Shown here one piece after another: positions 1 through 8,469 of a DNA stretch of 64,000 nucleotides (position 1 is its first letter; the number at the start of each line of letters is the position of its first letter). The notes beneath the pieces are model-generated. The model was not told where the DNA came from. It was given only the letters and a program-made list of their open reading frames with translations, and ran no database searches. Made by a program: the position numbers and the translations under genes. This DNA is from Halorientalis sp. IM1011 (GTDB lineage Archaea > Halobacteriota > Halobacteria > Halobacteriales > Haloarculaceae), in the NCBI RefSeq assembly GCF_001989615.1, contig NZ_CP019068.1:62001-126000 (forward strand), in the 5' to 3' direction.

Positions 1-921
1 TTCGAGGGCTTCGATGCCGTCTTCGCCCGTGACTGGCGGATCCTCGCCCGTCCGGGAGGCCGTCACGAACGCGTCGAGTTCCGCTTTCAGCGGCTCCCGG
101 TTCTCGATGCTGAGTTCTTCGACGACCCGCTCGTGACGGTGGGTCACCGATCCGTCTTCCCGGACGTACTCCGGGGCGGAGCGGCGGGTGATCTCGATGC
201 ACTGGTCGATGTAGTCGAGGGTCACCCGGCAGTCCGTCGCCGAGACGGTGAGCTCCCGGACCTTCTCCTGGGTGATGCGGCTGGCGGTGAGCTGGCCGAC
301 GACGCCCGACTCGAACCGGACGTTCGCGCTCGCGTAGCGCGCGTCGCGGTTGCCGACCGCGTCGACGTGTGCCACGTTTTCGTCGAACATCGCCAGCAAC
401 ACGTCGATGTCGTGGATCATCAGGTCGAGGACGGCGCTCTCGTCGATCTGGCGGTCGACGGGCGGGCCGAGCCGGTGGGCGTCGACGGCGATCACGTCCA
501 GATTCGACACCAGATCGAGCAGCGCCTGCACCGCCGGGTTGAACCGCTCGATGTGACCGACCTGCAACACCACGTCGCGCTCGTCGGCGTAGTCGACCAG
601 GCGGCGGCCGTTCTCGATCTCCTCGACGAACGGTTTCTCGACGAGGACGTCCACGTCCGCCTCGATACACTGTCTGGCGACCTCGTAGTGGTAGGCCGTC
701 GGAACGGCGACGGAAACGGCGTCACACACCGACAGGAGGTCCGGCAACTCGCGGTAGGTCGTGTCGTACTCGGCCGCCAGCTCCCGGGCCCGGGACGCGT
801 CGGCGTCGGAGACGCCCATCAGTTTCGTGTCGGGCAGTTCGCGGTAGGCCCGCGCGTGATTCTGCCCCATGCTGCCGACGCCGACGACGCCGACACGTCG
901 TGGTTTCTGTTCTCCCGTCAT
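1..921 (-). CDS. Gfo/Idh/MocA-family NAD(P)-dependent sugar oxidoreductase (C-terminus cut by window edge)
   Basis: A nucleotide-sugar dehydrogenase-type enzyme. The visible 307 residues open with a Rossmann fold (VGVVGVGSMGQNHARAY, a GxGxxG-type loop) and carry the family EKP motif (VDVLVEKPF) near residue 90, followed by the Gfo/Idh C-terminal alpha/beta domain. The start is ATG at 921; its first bases overlap the TGA of the upstream aminotransferase gene as ATGA (918-921), so the two are translationally coupled. Pairing with a DegT aminotransferase resembles the WbpB/WbpE pair that makes 3-amino sugars; this substrate is an inference. The family assignment is firm. Confidence 0.9.
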   Translation of the reverse strand, partial: MTGEQKPRRVGVVGVGSMGQNHARAYRELPDTKLMGVSDADASRARELAAEYDTTYRELPDLLSVCDAVSVAVPTAYHYEVARQCIEADVDVLVEKPFVEEIENGRRLVDYADERDVVLQVGHIERFNPAVQALLDLVSNLDVIAVDAHRLGPPVDRQIDESAVLDLMIHDIDVLLAMFDENVAHVDAVGNRDARYASANVRFESGVVGQLTASRITQEKVRELTVSATDCRVTLDYIDQCIEITRRSAPEYVREDGSVTHRHERVVEELSIENREPLKAELDAFVTASRTGEDPPVTGEDGIEALE

Positions 922-2012
922 ACTGTGGTGTGGAGTGCAGTGAGTTCCGTGGCTATCTCGTCGATATCGTCCTCGTCGACGTTCGGGTGTACGGGCAGCG
1001 AGAGCACCTCGTTCGAGGCCTGCTCGGCTCGCGGCGCGTTCGCGGCGAACCCGTCGTAGGCGTCGAGTTGGTGGATCGGCGTCGGGTAGTAGATCCCCGT
1101 TCCGATCCCCCGGGATTCGAGCGCGGACGCGAGCCCCTCCCGGTCGTCACAGCGGACGGTGTACTGGTGGTAGACGTGTCGCCGGCCGTCGGGTTCGGTC
1201 GGCGTCTCCACGTCGCTCCCGGCCAGTCGCTCGGTGAGGAGCCGGGCGTTCTCGCGCCGCTGGCGGTTGAACTCCGGCAACCGTTGGAGCTGAACGCGGC
1301 CGATGGCGGCTTCGAGGTTCGTCATCCGGAAGTTGTGCCCGAGTTCCACGTGTTCGTACGTGTCCGTCCCGCGGCCGTGGTCGATGAACCGCTCGGCGGC
1401 GTCCGCGATGTCCTCGCGGTCGGTGGTGATCATCCCACCCTCGCCCGTGGTCATGTTCTTCGTCGGGTAAAACGAGAACGACGAGACGTCGGCGAGCGAG
1501 CCGACGCGCTGTCCGTCGATCTCGGCCCCGTGTGCCTGGGCGGCGTCCGCGACCAGAGCCACGTCGTAGGTGTCCGCGATGTCTCGCAGGTGGTCCATAT
1601 CCGCCGGACACCCGTACAGGTGGACCGCGAGGATGGCTGCGACCTCCTCGTCCGTCGCCCGGATGCGCTCCTCGACGCTGTGTGGGTCGAGGTTGTAGGT
1701 CTCGGGGTCGATGTCCGCGAACAGCGGGATGCCTCCTGCGAACCGGACGGCGTTGCCCGTCGCGACGAACGAGAACGGCGTCGTCACGACGGCGCGTCCA
1801 GGTTCGACGCCGGCGGCTTCGAGCGCCGTCTGGAGGGCCGTCGTCCCGTTGGTCGTCGCCACGGCGTGGTCCGTCCCGCAGTAGTCCGCGAACTCCGACT
1901 CGAACGCGCGGACGACGTCGCCGTCCGCCAGCTGGCCGGAGTCGAGTACGGAGAGCACGCGCTCGCGCTCTTCCGGCCCGAGTTCGGGGTCCGCGATGGA
2001 GACGTCTACCAT
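918..2012 (-). CDS. DegT/DnrJ/EryC1/StrS-family PLP-dependent sugar aminotransferase
   Basis: Transfers an amino group to a keto nucleotide-sugar. The protein begins MVDVSIADPELGPEERERV, the usual family N-terminus, and contains the PLP-lysine region (SSFSFYPTKNMTTGEGGMI; Lys of PTKN) and the C-terminal YHQYTVR segment. I chose ATG 2012 (364 aa, normal family length); an in-frame GTG at 2156 would add 48 unconserved residues, although the promoter box at 2181-2198 lies 25 nt before that GTG, so a leaderless longer form cannot be excluded. It overlaps the downstream Gfo/Idh gene by 4 bp. The likely partner role is amination of the ketone made by that enzyme (WbpB/WbpE-like logic, inferred). 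Confidence 0.92.
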   Translation of the reverse strand: MVDVSIADPELGPEERERVLSVLDSGQLADGDVVRAFESEFADYCGTDHAVATTNGTTALQTALEAAGVEPGRAVVTTPFSFVATGNAVRFAGGIPLFADIDPETYNLDPHSVEERIRATDEEVAAILAVHLYGCPADMDHLRDIADTYDVALVADAAQAHGAEIDGQRVGSLADVSSFSFYPTKNMTTGEGGMITTDREDIADAAERFIDHGRGTDTYEHVELGHNFRMTNLEAAIGRVQLQRLPEFNRQRRENARLLTERLAGSDVETPTEPDGRRHVYHQYTVRCDDREGLASALESRGIGTGIYYPTPIHQLDAYDGFAANAPRAEQASNEVLSLPVHPNVDEDDIDEIATELTALHTTV

Positions 2013-2180
2013 CGTCCCCTCCGTCTGTGTCTCGGTGACCGGTGACCGTCCGATACGGCCACCCGACCACCGTACGATGCGCTCGTACCGTCGATCGATT
2101 CCCATTCTGTCATCGGTGATACTCCTGACAGCGTAGCGCCCACCGTCGTCTGTCACCCGACCCGACGAGAGCGGCGGCCT

Positions 2181-2198
2181 TTATTATAGAGCCGGTAA
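2181..2198 (-). promoter_or_regulatory. Shared glycan-cluster promoter box (TTAC-N7-ATAATAA)
   Basis: Read on the minus strand: TTAC-CGGCTCT-ATAATAA. It is nearly identical to the box before the asparagine-synthetase-like gene at 24597 (CGGCTTACCG, one mismatch, then CTCTATAATAAA). It lies upstream of the aminotransferase/oxidoreductase pair. Confidence 0.7.
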
Positions 2199-2350
2199 GC
2201 CGCGGCCGCCCGTTCACCCGCCCGGATCACCGCCGAATCCACGCCGAATCGCCGTCCAGCACCGCTGATTCCCGACCCACTGCCATCGACCCCGGGATCG
2301 ACGACACCGGACCTTCCCGGCTAGAACTATCGAATACCGTATACTAGTGG

Positions 2351-2388
2351 GTCCGGAATCGCGGCTTAGCGCCCGTCAAATTCCGGAC
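2351..2388. repeat. Perfect 9-bp inverted repeat with 20-bp spacer
   Basis: GTCCGGAAT (2351-2359) and ATTCCGGAC (2380-2388) are perfect complements. They lie in the roughly 500-bp gene-poor stretch between the aminotransferase promoter and the 3' end of the hybrid kinase gene. I see no convincing ORF here. The function is unknown: an RNA hairpin, a protein site or a small-RNA gene are all possible. Confidence 0.5.
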
Positions 2389-2524
2389 AGTGGTTTACAG
2401 CAGTATGATTGTAAATCAGACCGTCAGATTCGATTGGGGCCTGCGTAACTCGGTATCCGGGAGTGGGTGTTCCGGGACGGCGGTCCCCGGAGCAGTCGCT
2501 CGGGGTCCAGTAGTAGAGGGGTCC

Positions 2525-2538
2525 GGGGTCGCGACCCC
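2525..2538. repeat. 14-bp GC palindrome downstream of kinase gene
   Basis: GGGGTCGCGACCCC is a perfect palindrome about 125 bp past the stop of the minus-strand kinase gene. It belongs to the same gene-poor interval (2199-2663), which otherwise shows only GC-rich, non-coding-looking sequence and a TTTACA/TGTAAA inverted repeat at 2394-2415. Confidence 0.45.
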
Positions 2539-2663
2539 GCAACGCACGGTCTCGGTGTGTGGGGTGCACCTGGAAACGACCCCGAACGGACGGACCAACG
2601 GGTGATCGGCGTATCGTTATTCGGTCGATAAGTGGTCGCGTGAGGGACCTGCCCGGACGGACG

Positions 2664-3755
2664 TCACGCGCGCTGGAGTTCGACGTGGACGACGGTCCCC
2701 GTGGGATCGTTGTCGGCGACCCAGATCTCCCCGCCGTAGCTGTCGACCAGCGACGCGACGAGGTAGAGCCCGATCCCGATCCCGCTGCCCTCCAGATCGG
2801 TCTGTTCGGGCGAAAAGAGGCGTTCACGCTGGCGCGGCGGGATCCCGGGACCGTTGTCGGCGATGGCGACGGTGACGGTCTCCTCGCTGACCGTCGTGCG
2901 GACGGTCACCAGCGGCTGTTCGGTGTCGTTGTACGTCATGGCGTTGCTGAGGAGGTTCCCGAACACCGACGAGAGCAGTCGGTTGGCCTGCACCTCGACC
3001 GACGGGATCTCGCTGTCGACGCGTATCTCGGCGCTCTCGTAGAGCTGGCGAGCCTGATCGATCTCCGACTCGAGGATCGAATCGAGCGGCACCGGGTCCA
3101 GCGACGTCTCCTCCTGATCGGTGACGGCCTCGACCGTGTTCCCGATGGTGCGGGTCAACTGGAGGACGTGGTTACTCGCCGTGAGCACTTCCGTCAGGAG
3201 TTCGTCGTGGCGGTCGTCGACGAGCTCGCGCAGTTCGTGGAGGCGACCGATCACGAGGCTCACGTCGTTGCGGATGTCGTGGCGGGTCAACTGGTTCATG
3301 ATCTCCAGTTGCCTGGTCCGCTGGCGCAGTTTGCGCTCGGTCTGCTTGCGCTGGATCGCGTACCGGATGACGTGGGCGAGCCGGTCGGCCGTGATGTCGT
3401 CCTTGACGAGGTAGTCCTGCGCGCCGGCCCTGACTGCCTCGATGGCGAGTGCGGCGTCGCGTTTCCCCGTCAGCACGACGACCGGAATCTCACTCGTCGC
3501 CTCGAGGATCGACTCGACCGTCGTCATCCCCTTGCTGTCCGGCAGGTGGAGATCCTGCAGTACCACGTCCACCGTCACGTCGTCGCCCTCCAGAACCGCG
3601 ACGCCGTCGCCGACGGTCGTCTCGTGGTGGATGGTGACGGTGCCGTCCTCGGTGAGAATATCCTCGCTCCGCGCGCCGACCTCGCCGAGCAGTTCCTCCA
3701 CGAACCGTGCGTCGCCGGGGTTGTCCTCGACGAGCAACACCGTGAGGTCGGTCAT
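2664..3755 (-). CDS. Hybrid response-regulator histidine kinase (REC-HisKA-HATPase), soluble
   Basis: A 363-aa cytoplasmic sensor kinase. Residues 1-130 form a receiver (VEDNPGDARF acidic pocket; phosphoacceptor Asp68 in VVLQDLHLPD; Lys in DYLVKDD). A dimerisation/phosphoacceptor helix follows (LTRHDIRNDVS, His159), then an ATPase domain with N-box (NLLSNAMTYND), G1 (DNGPGI) and G2 (GSGIGIGLYLV). There are no membrane segments. The gene is last in a three-gene unit; its ATG overlaps the upstream stop as ATGA (3752-3755), so it is co-translated with the CheY-like protein and the HxlR-REC-HalX regulator. The input signal is unknown and probably arrives through phosphorylation of its own receiver. 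Confidence 0.9.
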   Translation of the reverse strand: MTDLTVLLVEDNPGDARFVEELLGEVGARSEDILTEDGTVTIHHETTVGDGVAVLEGDDVTVDVVLQDLHLPDSKGMTTVESILEATSEIPVVVLTGKRDAALAIEAVRAGAQDYLVKDDITADRLAHVIRYAIQRKQTERKLRQRTRQLEIMNQLTRHDIRNDVSLVIGRLHELRELVDDRHDELLTEVLTASNHVLQLTRTIGNTVEAVTDQEETSLDPVPLDSILESEIDQARQLYESAEIRVDSEIPSVEVQANRLLSSVFGNLLSNAMTYNDTEQPLVTVRTTVSEETVTVAIADNGPGIPPRQRERLFSPEQTDLEGSGIGIGLYLVASLVDSYGGEIWVADNDPTGTVVHVELQRA

Positions 3756-4207
3756 TCGTACGTGTTACGTGGGGGTAACGACGCGTTCGAGAGCCAGAAC
3801 GACTGGACGCTGCCGATCATATCGATGAACTTCGACATCGACTCGGGCTTGGTCACGAACGCGTTCGCGTAGTTGTCGTACAGGTCGGCGATGGTCGCGT
3901 CGTCGTCGGTCGTCGTCAGCACGATCACCGGAATCTGCCGGAGCGTGTCGTCGGATTTGATCTCCGCGAGAATCTCCCGCCCGTTTCGCCCCGGGAGGTC
4001 CAGGTCGAGTATGATGAGCTGTGGCGTCGTCGCGTCGGAGTAGCCGTTCTCCTTCCGGAGAAAGGAAAGCGCGCTCTCGCCGTCGGTGACGACGTTCAGT
4101 GAGACGTCGGCGTTTACCTCCTCGAAGGCTTCCTTGGCGAGTCGGCTGTCACCCGGATTGTCCTCGACCATCAGAACGTCGGCTCGTTTCGATGTCGTAG
4201 TCGTCAT
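3752..4207 (-). CDS. Single-domain response regulator (Rcp1/CheY-like)
   Basis: A 151-aa stand-alone receiver: acidic pocket VEDNPGDSRLAKEAF, phosphoacceptor Asp68 (LIILDLDLPGRNG), conserved Thr (VIVLTTT) and Lys (AFVTKP). It belongs to the group with an Asn-Pro-Gly-Asp loop that commonly shuttles phosphate between kinases. It overlaps both neighbours by ATGA junctions (3752-3755 and 4204-4207). It has no output domain, so it probably acts as a phosphate carrier between the neighbouring hybrid kinase and the HxlR-REC-HalX regulator (inference). Confidence 0.9.
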   Translation of the reverse strand: MTTTTSKRADVLMVEDNPGDSRLAKEAFEEVNADVSLNVVTDGESALSFLRKENGYSDATTPQLIILDLDLPGRNGREILAEIKSDDTLRQIPVIVLTTTDDDATIADLYDNYANAFVTKPESMSKFIDMIGSVQSFWLSNASLPPRNTYE

Positions 4208-5079
4208 GAGTCGATGAGAGTGTGGACCGTTTCGGAGTTGATCGCCTGTTCGGCCGGTTCATCGAGCTGTTCTTGCAGTTCCTCGAGTCGCTCGACGAGC
4301 CGGCGGTACTCCGTGCTCGTCGAGAGTTCCCCCCGGGTCATCTCGGACTCCAGGAGCGCCCGCCGGGCCCGCAGTGAGAGATACTCCAGGACCGGTTCGT
4401 CTTCGCTCGGCCGGTTCAACATGTCCTCGATGACCGACTCGAGCTCGGGCTTGAACCCCGGTTTGACGACGTAGGCGTCGAACGGCATCTCCGCCACGTC
4501 GAAGTCCGGTTCGACTGCGGTCAGCATGACCACGCGGCAGTCGACGTTCAACTCGCGAATCTTCTCTAAGACTTCGCTCCCGGAGAGTCCCGGCATGCGC
4601 CGGTCGAGCAGGACGACGTCGACCTCGGCCGAGAGGCTCCGTAACGCCTGTCGGCCGTTGTACGCCCGCTCGATGTCGTAACTGTCCTCGAGCCAGTTGG
4701 CGTGCATCCGAACCAGCCGCGGGTCGTCGTCTACGATCAACACCGTCGGCCGGCCGGACTCACCGAGGTTGCGCTGTCCCCACTCGGCCAGTTCCGCCAT
4801 GACCGACTGCAGGTCACGCCCGTCGCGGGTCAAGGTGTACTCGACCCGCTTCGGTGACTCGCTGACGACGGTCCGTTCGACCAGATCCTTCTCGACGAGG
4901 TCCTCCAGGCTGTCGGTCAGTACCTTCCCGGAGATACCGTCGAGACGGTCCTGTAGCTCGGAGAACCGAAGCGGCCCGTCGTCCAGCAGTTGCTTGATGA
5001 TCGTCGGGTGCCACTTCTTGGAAATGAGTTGCACCGTCTCCCGAACCTGTTCGGCCGGATCGTCTCGCCCACTGTCCAT
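4204..5079 (-). CDS. HxlR-type winged-helix fused to receiver and HalX domain
   Basis: A 291-aa transcriptional regulator with an unusual order. Residues 10-105 are an HxlR-family winged helix (VQLISKKWHPTIIKQLL, LRFSELQDRLDGISGKVL, VEYTLTRDGRDL). Residues 112-220 are a receiver with VDDDP pocket, Asp159 (VVLLDRRMPG) and Lys (YVVKP). Residues about 225-285 match the haloarchaeal HalX C-terminal helical domain (ARRALLESEMTRGEL, TEYRRLVERLEELQEQLDE). HalX receivers normally lack a DNA-binding domain, so this fusion gives a direct route from phosphorelay to promoter. It is first in the operon, 38 nt after a shared promoter box, and overlaps the CheY-like gene by ATGA. Confidence 0.88.
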   Translation of the reverse strand: MDSGRDDPAEQVRETVQLISKKWHPTIIKQLLDDGPLRFSELQDRLDGISGKVLTDSLEDLVEKDLVERTVVSESPKRVEYTLTRDGRDLQSVMAELAEWGQRNLGESGRPTVLIVDDDPRLVRMHANWLEDSYDIERAYNGRQALRSLSAEVDVVLLDRRMPGLSGSEVLEKIRELNVDCRVVMLTAVEPDFDVAEMPFDAYVVKPGFKPELESVIEDMLNRPSEDEPVLEYLSLRARRALLESEMTRGELSTSTEYRRLVERLEELQEQLDEPAEQAINSETVHTLIDS

Positions 5080-5116
5080 CTTGTCGTCCTGTTCTCCGAA
5101 AGGACACCCACCCCCA

Positions 5117-5134
5117 TTATTATCGCCCTGCTAA
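5117..5134 (-). promoter_or_regulatory. Shared promoter box (TTAG-N7-ATAATAA)
   Basis: Minus-strand reading: TTAG-CAGGGCG-ATAATAA-TGG. Its 3' edge is 38 nt before the ATG of the HxlR-REC-HalX gene, which places that regulator in the same promoter class as the glycan genes. Confidence 0.65.
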
Positions 5135-5178
5135 GCACCGGGGCGCCGCGAACCGTGGTCGACCGGGCGGCGATTTGA

Positions 5179-6483
5179 TCAGGCAGTCACCGGACGTTTC
5201 GTGGACCGGTCCGCCACGCGCGCGTACAGATCGAGGAACTGAGCCACGACCGACTCGGGATCGAACCGCCGCAGCGTCGACGGAATCGCGTCGACGTGTG
5301 TCTCGTAGTTCGTGAGCACCTGGTCGACACCCTCCGCGAGCGCACCCGGATCCCCGGGCTCGACGATCTCGCCCGCGTCGCCGACGATGTAGTCGGTGCT
5401 GCCCACGTCGGAGGCGACGATCGGCGTGTGTGTCGCGAGCGCCTCCAGCAGGACGCGCCCGAAGGGTTCGTCGAGTAGTCCGGGGAAGACGAACGCGTCC
5501 GCCGCCGCGTAGTGGTCGGGGAGCCGGTCGTGGTCGACGTACCCCAGCCACTCCACCACGTCGGCGACGCCGAGGTCCGTCGCCAGTTCACGGAGTTCCT
5601 CGGCGTAGGATCCCGTGCCAGCCACCTTGAGCGTCACGTCGTACCCGCGATCTATGATCAGCGGTAGCGCGCGAATCAGGATCTGTGGCCCCTTGTTGTC
5701 CTTCAGTCGGCCGGCGAACAGCAGCGTCACGTCCTCGGCGTCGGGGCGGGAGTTGCCCGGGGGCCGGTAGAAGGCGTCGTCGTAGAAGTGCGGGACGACC
5801 GTGATCTTGTCGGGATCGATCCCGAAGTCGGCGTAGTCGCGCTCGATGTGTGGCGAGATGGCCTGGAACGCGTCGATATCGTCGGTCGCGGCCATCGCGT
5901 CGTCGACGTAGCCGATCTTGCCCAGCGAAGAGTAGGCCGCCCGGAGGCTGTTGGTGAGGCCCTGCCGGCGGTCGAGGTTCGCGTTGGCGATGCAGTTGAC
6001 GCACTTCCCGGTCGAAGGGCCGTCGCACTTGCTCCCGTCGTGATAGAGCAGGTCACCTTTCGGACAGACCGGCAGATACGAGTTCAGCGTCGAGATGGTC
6101 GGCACGGAGAGATCCGCGAGGACGGGGATGAACCCCGGTGAGTAGGTGTGGACGAGGTCGTGTGTCTCCAGGGCGTCGACCTCCTCGCGGAGGGCGTCGA
6201 GTTTCGTCGAGAGCGGGTGGGGTAGCGACGGCAGGTCGTCGTGGAGTACGTACTCGACCCGGTCGCTGGCGGGCAGGCTCTCGGGGGCGGTCGCCTGACT
6301 CGCGACGTAGACCGTCATATCGTGGTGTCTGGACAGTCGCCGGATCAGCAGCTCGGAGGTCCGCGTCGCACCGGCCGACCCGGTCCCGGGACACTCCGCG
6401 GGAACGAATCCTACGTCGAGCGATGTCGTCGTCGAGACCGAGCCCGTGTCGTCGGTCCCCGCCGTGCTGTTTCGTCGGTCCAT
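5179..6483 (-). CDS. GT4-type glycosyltransferase with four-cysteine cluster
   Basis: A 434-aa GT-B retaining glycosyltransferase. The N-terminal half carries a Cys pattern C140-x12-C153-x7-C161-x2-C164, suggestive of a metal site. The C-terminal half has the group-1 transferase signature: LLFAGRLKDNKGPQILI, WLGYVDHDRLPDHYAAAD and the E-x7-E region (DEPFGRVLLEALATHTPIVASDVG). No signal peptide or membrane segment is visible. Start ATG 6483 lies 27 nt after the ATAATAA box, so the mRNA is probably leaderless. It is divergent from the phosphodiesterase-like gene at 6709. It probably adds a sugar to a lipid-linked surface glycan; donor and acceptor are unknown. Confidence 0.9.
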   Translation of the reverse strand: MDRRNSTAGTDDTGSVSTTTSLDVGFVPAECPGTGSAGATRTSELLIRRLSRHHDMTVYVASQATAPESLPASDRVEYVLHDDLPSLPHPLSTKLDALREEVDALETHDLVHTYSPGFIPVLADLSVPTISTLNSYLPVCPKGDLLYHDGSKCDGPSTGKCVNCIANANLDRRQGLTNSLRAAYSSLGKIGYVDDAMAATDDIDAFQAISPHIERDYADFGIDPDKITVVPHFYDDAFYRPPGNSRPDAEDVTLLFAGRLKDNKGPQILIRALPLIIDRGYDVTLKVAGTGSYAEELRELATDLGVADVVEWLGYVDHDRLPDHYAAADAFVFPGLLDEPFGRVLLEALATHTPIVASDVGSTDYIVGDAGEIVEPGDPGALAEGVDQVLTNYETHVDAIPSTLRRFDPESVVAQFLDLYARVADRSTKRPVTA

Positions 6484-6509
6484 GCACGGGCTGTCGTGAG
6501 CCGAAGCCG

Positions 6510-6527
6510 TTATTATCTGTAAAGTAA
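6510..6527 (-). promoter_or_regulatory. Shared promoter box, leaderless spacing
   Basis: Minus-strand reading: TTAC-TTTACAG-ATAATAA-CGG, ending 27 nt before ATG 6483. The spacing fits a TATA box of a leaderless transcript. Confidence 0.7.
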
Positions 6528-6610
6528 ACCGGATTCGGCGGAGTGGCCCGGAGCCGACCGAGACGCGTCAGGCGGGCCGGTCGTCGCGCACTCGCCCGAG
6601 AGCTGTCCCG

Positions 6611-6628
6611 TTACCTGTGACATAATAA
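6611..6628 (+). promoter_or_regulatory. Shared promoter box (TTAC-N7-ATAATAA)
   Basis: TTAC-CTGTGAC-ATAATAA-TGG on the plus strand, 80 nt before the GTG start at 6709. With the box at 6510-6527 it forms a divergent pair of the same promoter type. Confidence 0.68.
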
Positions 6629-6708
6629 TGGATCGACCGCCACAAGCGGCGACCAACGATGACACGTTCGTCGACGATAGCGCAGCCGGTTACCAGAGGT
6701 GAGACGCA

Positions 6709-8334
6709 GTGAGCGACGGGACACTCGACACATTACTCGTCGGTATCGACGCGGGCTGTCTCCCGGTGTTCGACCGCCTCGCGGCCGACGACCGGATTCC
6801 GAACATCGAAGCGATCTGCGAGGGCGGTGTCGCCGCCCCGCTCGAATCACAGATCCCGCCGTGGACGCCCAGCGCCTGGCCCTCGATGTACACCGGCGTC
6901 AACCCGGGCAAACACGGCGTCTACGGGTTCATAGACTTCGACGGGTACGACTGGGAGGTCGTCTCTGCCGACCACGTCCAGGAACACAGCCTCTGGTCGC
7001 TCCTCGACCGCCACGGCATCTCGAGTGTCGTCGTGAACGTCCCAGTCACGTCCCCGCCCGCGGAGATCGACGGCGCGATCGTGCCGGGGTTCATCGGCCC
7101 CGAAGACCCGCCCTGCCAGCCGAGCGGCATCCTCGACGACGTTCGCGACGCCATCGGCGAGTACCGGGTCTACCCCGACTACACGCGGGGCTGTACTGAC
7201 AAGAGCGACGCCGAGAAGATGGCCGAATACCGCCGTCTCGTGCGGATGCGCGGCGAAGCCTTCCGCTATCTCGTCGACCGATTCGATCCGGGATTCGGGT
7301 TCGTCGAGTTCCAGAAGACCGACACCGTCTTCCACGAGTTCGACGGCGACGAGGAGAAAGTCGAGTCCGTCTACGAGACCACGGACGAAGAGATCGGCAA
7401 GATCCTCGACGCCCACGACCCCGACACGGTCATCCTCGCGAGCGATCACGGGATGGGCCCCTACGAGAAAAGCGAGTTCCGCGTCAACGAGTTCCTCCGT
7501 GACAAGGGGTTCGTCGAGACGACCAAGGGCGGCCGTGGCATGCCCTCGTGGAACCCGATCCGGGAGGGACTCCGGGACGGGGAAGACCAGCGGTCCTGGG
7601 ATCCCGGCGTCGTCGGACGCGCGGCGGCGATGGCGGCGAAACTGGGCATCACCGCCGACCGCGTCGGCCACGGTCTCCGCCAGGTCGGACTCGAACAGGT
7701 CGCCAGACAGTACGCACCCGACAGCCTCGTCCGGACGGCGACCGAGCAGGTCGACTTCCAGAACTCCATCGCGTACATGCGCGCACGAACGGAACTGGGC
7801 GTCCGGCTGAACGTCGCGGGGCGGGAGCCCAGCGGCGTCGTGCCGCCGGAGGATTACGAACGCGTCCGTGAGCAGGTGATAGACGCGCTCGCTGACGTGA
7901 CGACGCCAGCCGGCGACCCCGTCTTCGAGACCGTCGCGCCCCGCGAGGAGTTTTTCGACGGCCCCCACACCGAGGGGGCCGTGGACGTGGTCACCGTGCC
8001 GAACGAGTTCGAGCACTTCCTGTCGGCCCAGCTGGTCGGCGACCAGTTCGGCGACCCGACCGAGCCATGGAATCACAAGCGAGACGGCGTGTTCGCGGCC
8101 ACCGGGGCCGGAATCGACGCGACCGCCGCGGTCGGGCACCCGCACCTCTTCGACGTGGCACCGACGGTCCTGGCCACGTTCGGCATCGAGTACAGCGACC
8201 GGATGGACGGCCACCCGGTGCCGGTGGTCGACGACCCCGGGACCACGACGTACCCGGCCTACGAGGACGGGATGGTACAGTCGACGGGGGACGAGGGGGT
8301 CGAAGACCGCCTCGAAGACCTCGGTTACCTCTGA
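6709..8334 (+). CDS. Alkaline-phosphatase-superfamily phosphodiesterase/phosphohydrolase
   Basis: A 541-aa enzyme of the type I phosphodiesterase/nucleotide pyrophosphatase branch. The N-terminus gives metal ligands (LLVGIDAGCLPVF) and the nucleophile region (IPPWTPSAWPSMYTGVNPGKHG, Thr/Ser nucleophile), and the middle the second metal site (VILASDHGMGPYEKSEFRVNEFL). Translation starts with GTG at 6709, directly after a GAGACGCA stretch. No signal peptide is seen, so it is probably cytoplasmic. Homologous predicted hydrolases often sit in archaeal polysaccharide clusters. Its promoter is divergent from a glycosyltransferase and of the same box type, which suggests a role in processing a phosphorylated glycan or nucleotide-sugar; the substrate is not predictable. 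Confidence 0.85.
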   Translation: MSDGTLDTLLVGIDAGCLPVFDRLAADDRIPNIEAICEGGVAAPLESQIPPWTPSAWPSMYTGVNPGKHGVYGFIDFDGYDWEVVSADHVQEHSLWSLLDRHGISSVVVNVPVTSPPAEIDGAIVPGFIGPEDPPCQPSGILDDVRDAIGEYRVYPDYTRGCTDKSDAEKMAEYRRLVRMRGEAFRYLVDRFDPGFGFVEFQKTDTVFHEFDGDEEKVESVYETTDEEIGKILDAHDPDTVILASDHGMGPYEKSEFRVNEFLRDKGFVETTKGGRGMPSWNPIREGLRDGEDQRSWDPGVVGRAAAMAAKLGITADRVGHGLRQVGLEQVARQYAPDSLVRTATEQVDFQNSIAYMRARTELGVRLNVAGREPSGVVPPEDYERVREQVIDALADVTTPAGDPVFETVAPREEFFDGPHTEGAVDVVTVPNEFEHFLSAQLVGDQFGDPTEPWNHKRDGVFAATGAGIDATAAVGHPHLFDVAPTVLATFGIEYSDRMDGHPVPVVDDPGTTTYPAYEDGMVQSTGDEGVEDRLEDLGYL

Positions 8335-8469
8335 GCAGTCCGGCGGCTCCCTCCGATTTCAGTTTTCCGCCGTCGCCCGGCACTGGTCGATAAGAGCGAC
8401 TGGTGGCTCGGTTGGACTGTGGATACCGTGCGTTCGGCGGTCGGAACACCGGCGAACGGTGAAAAGGCG

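Noticed and set aside
2181-2198. TATAAT resemblance to a bacterial -10 box
   Set aside because: No -35 element at proper distance, archaeal host, and spacing to leaderless starts fits a TATA box instead.
2559-3872. Plus-strand frame spanning the hybrid kinase
   Set aside because: Mirror of receiver and kinase codons; no independent evidence.
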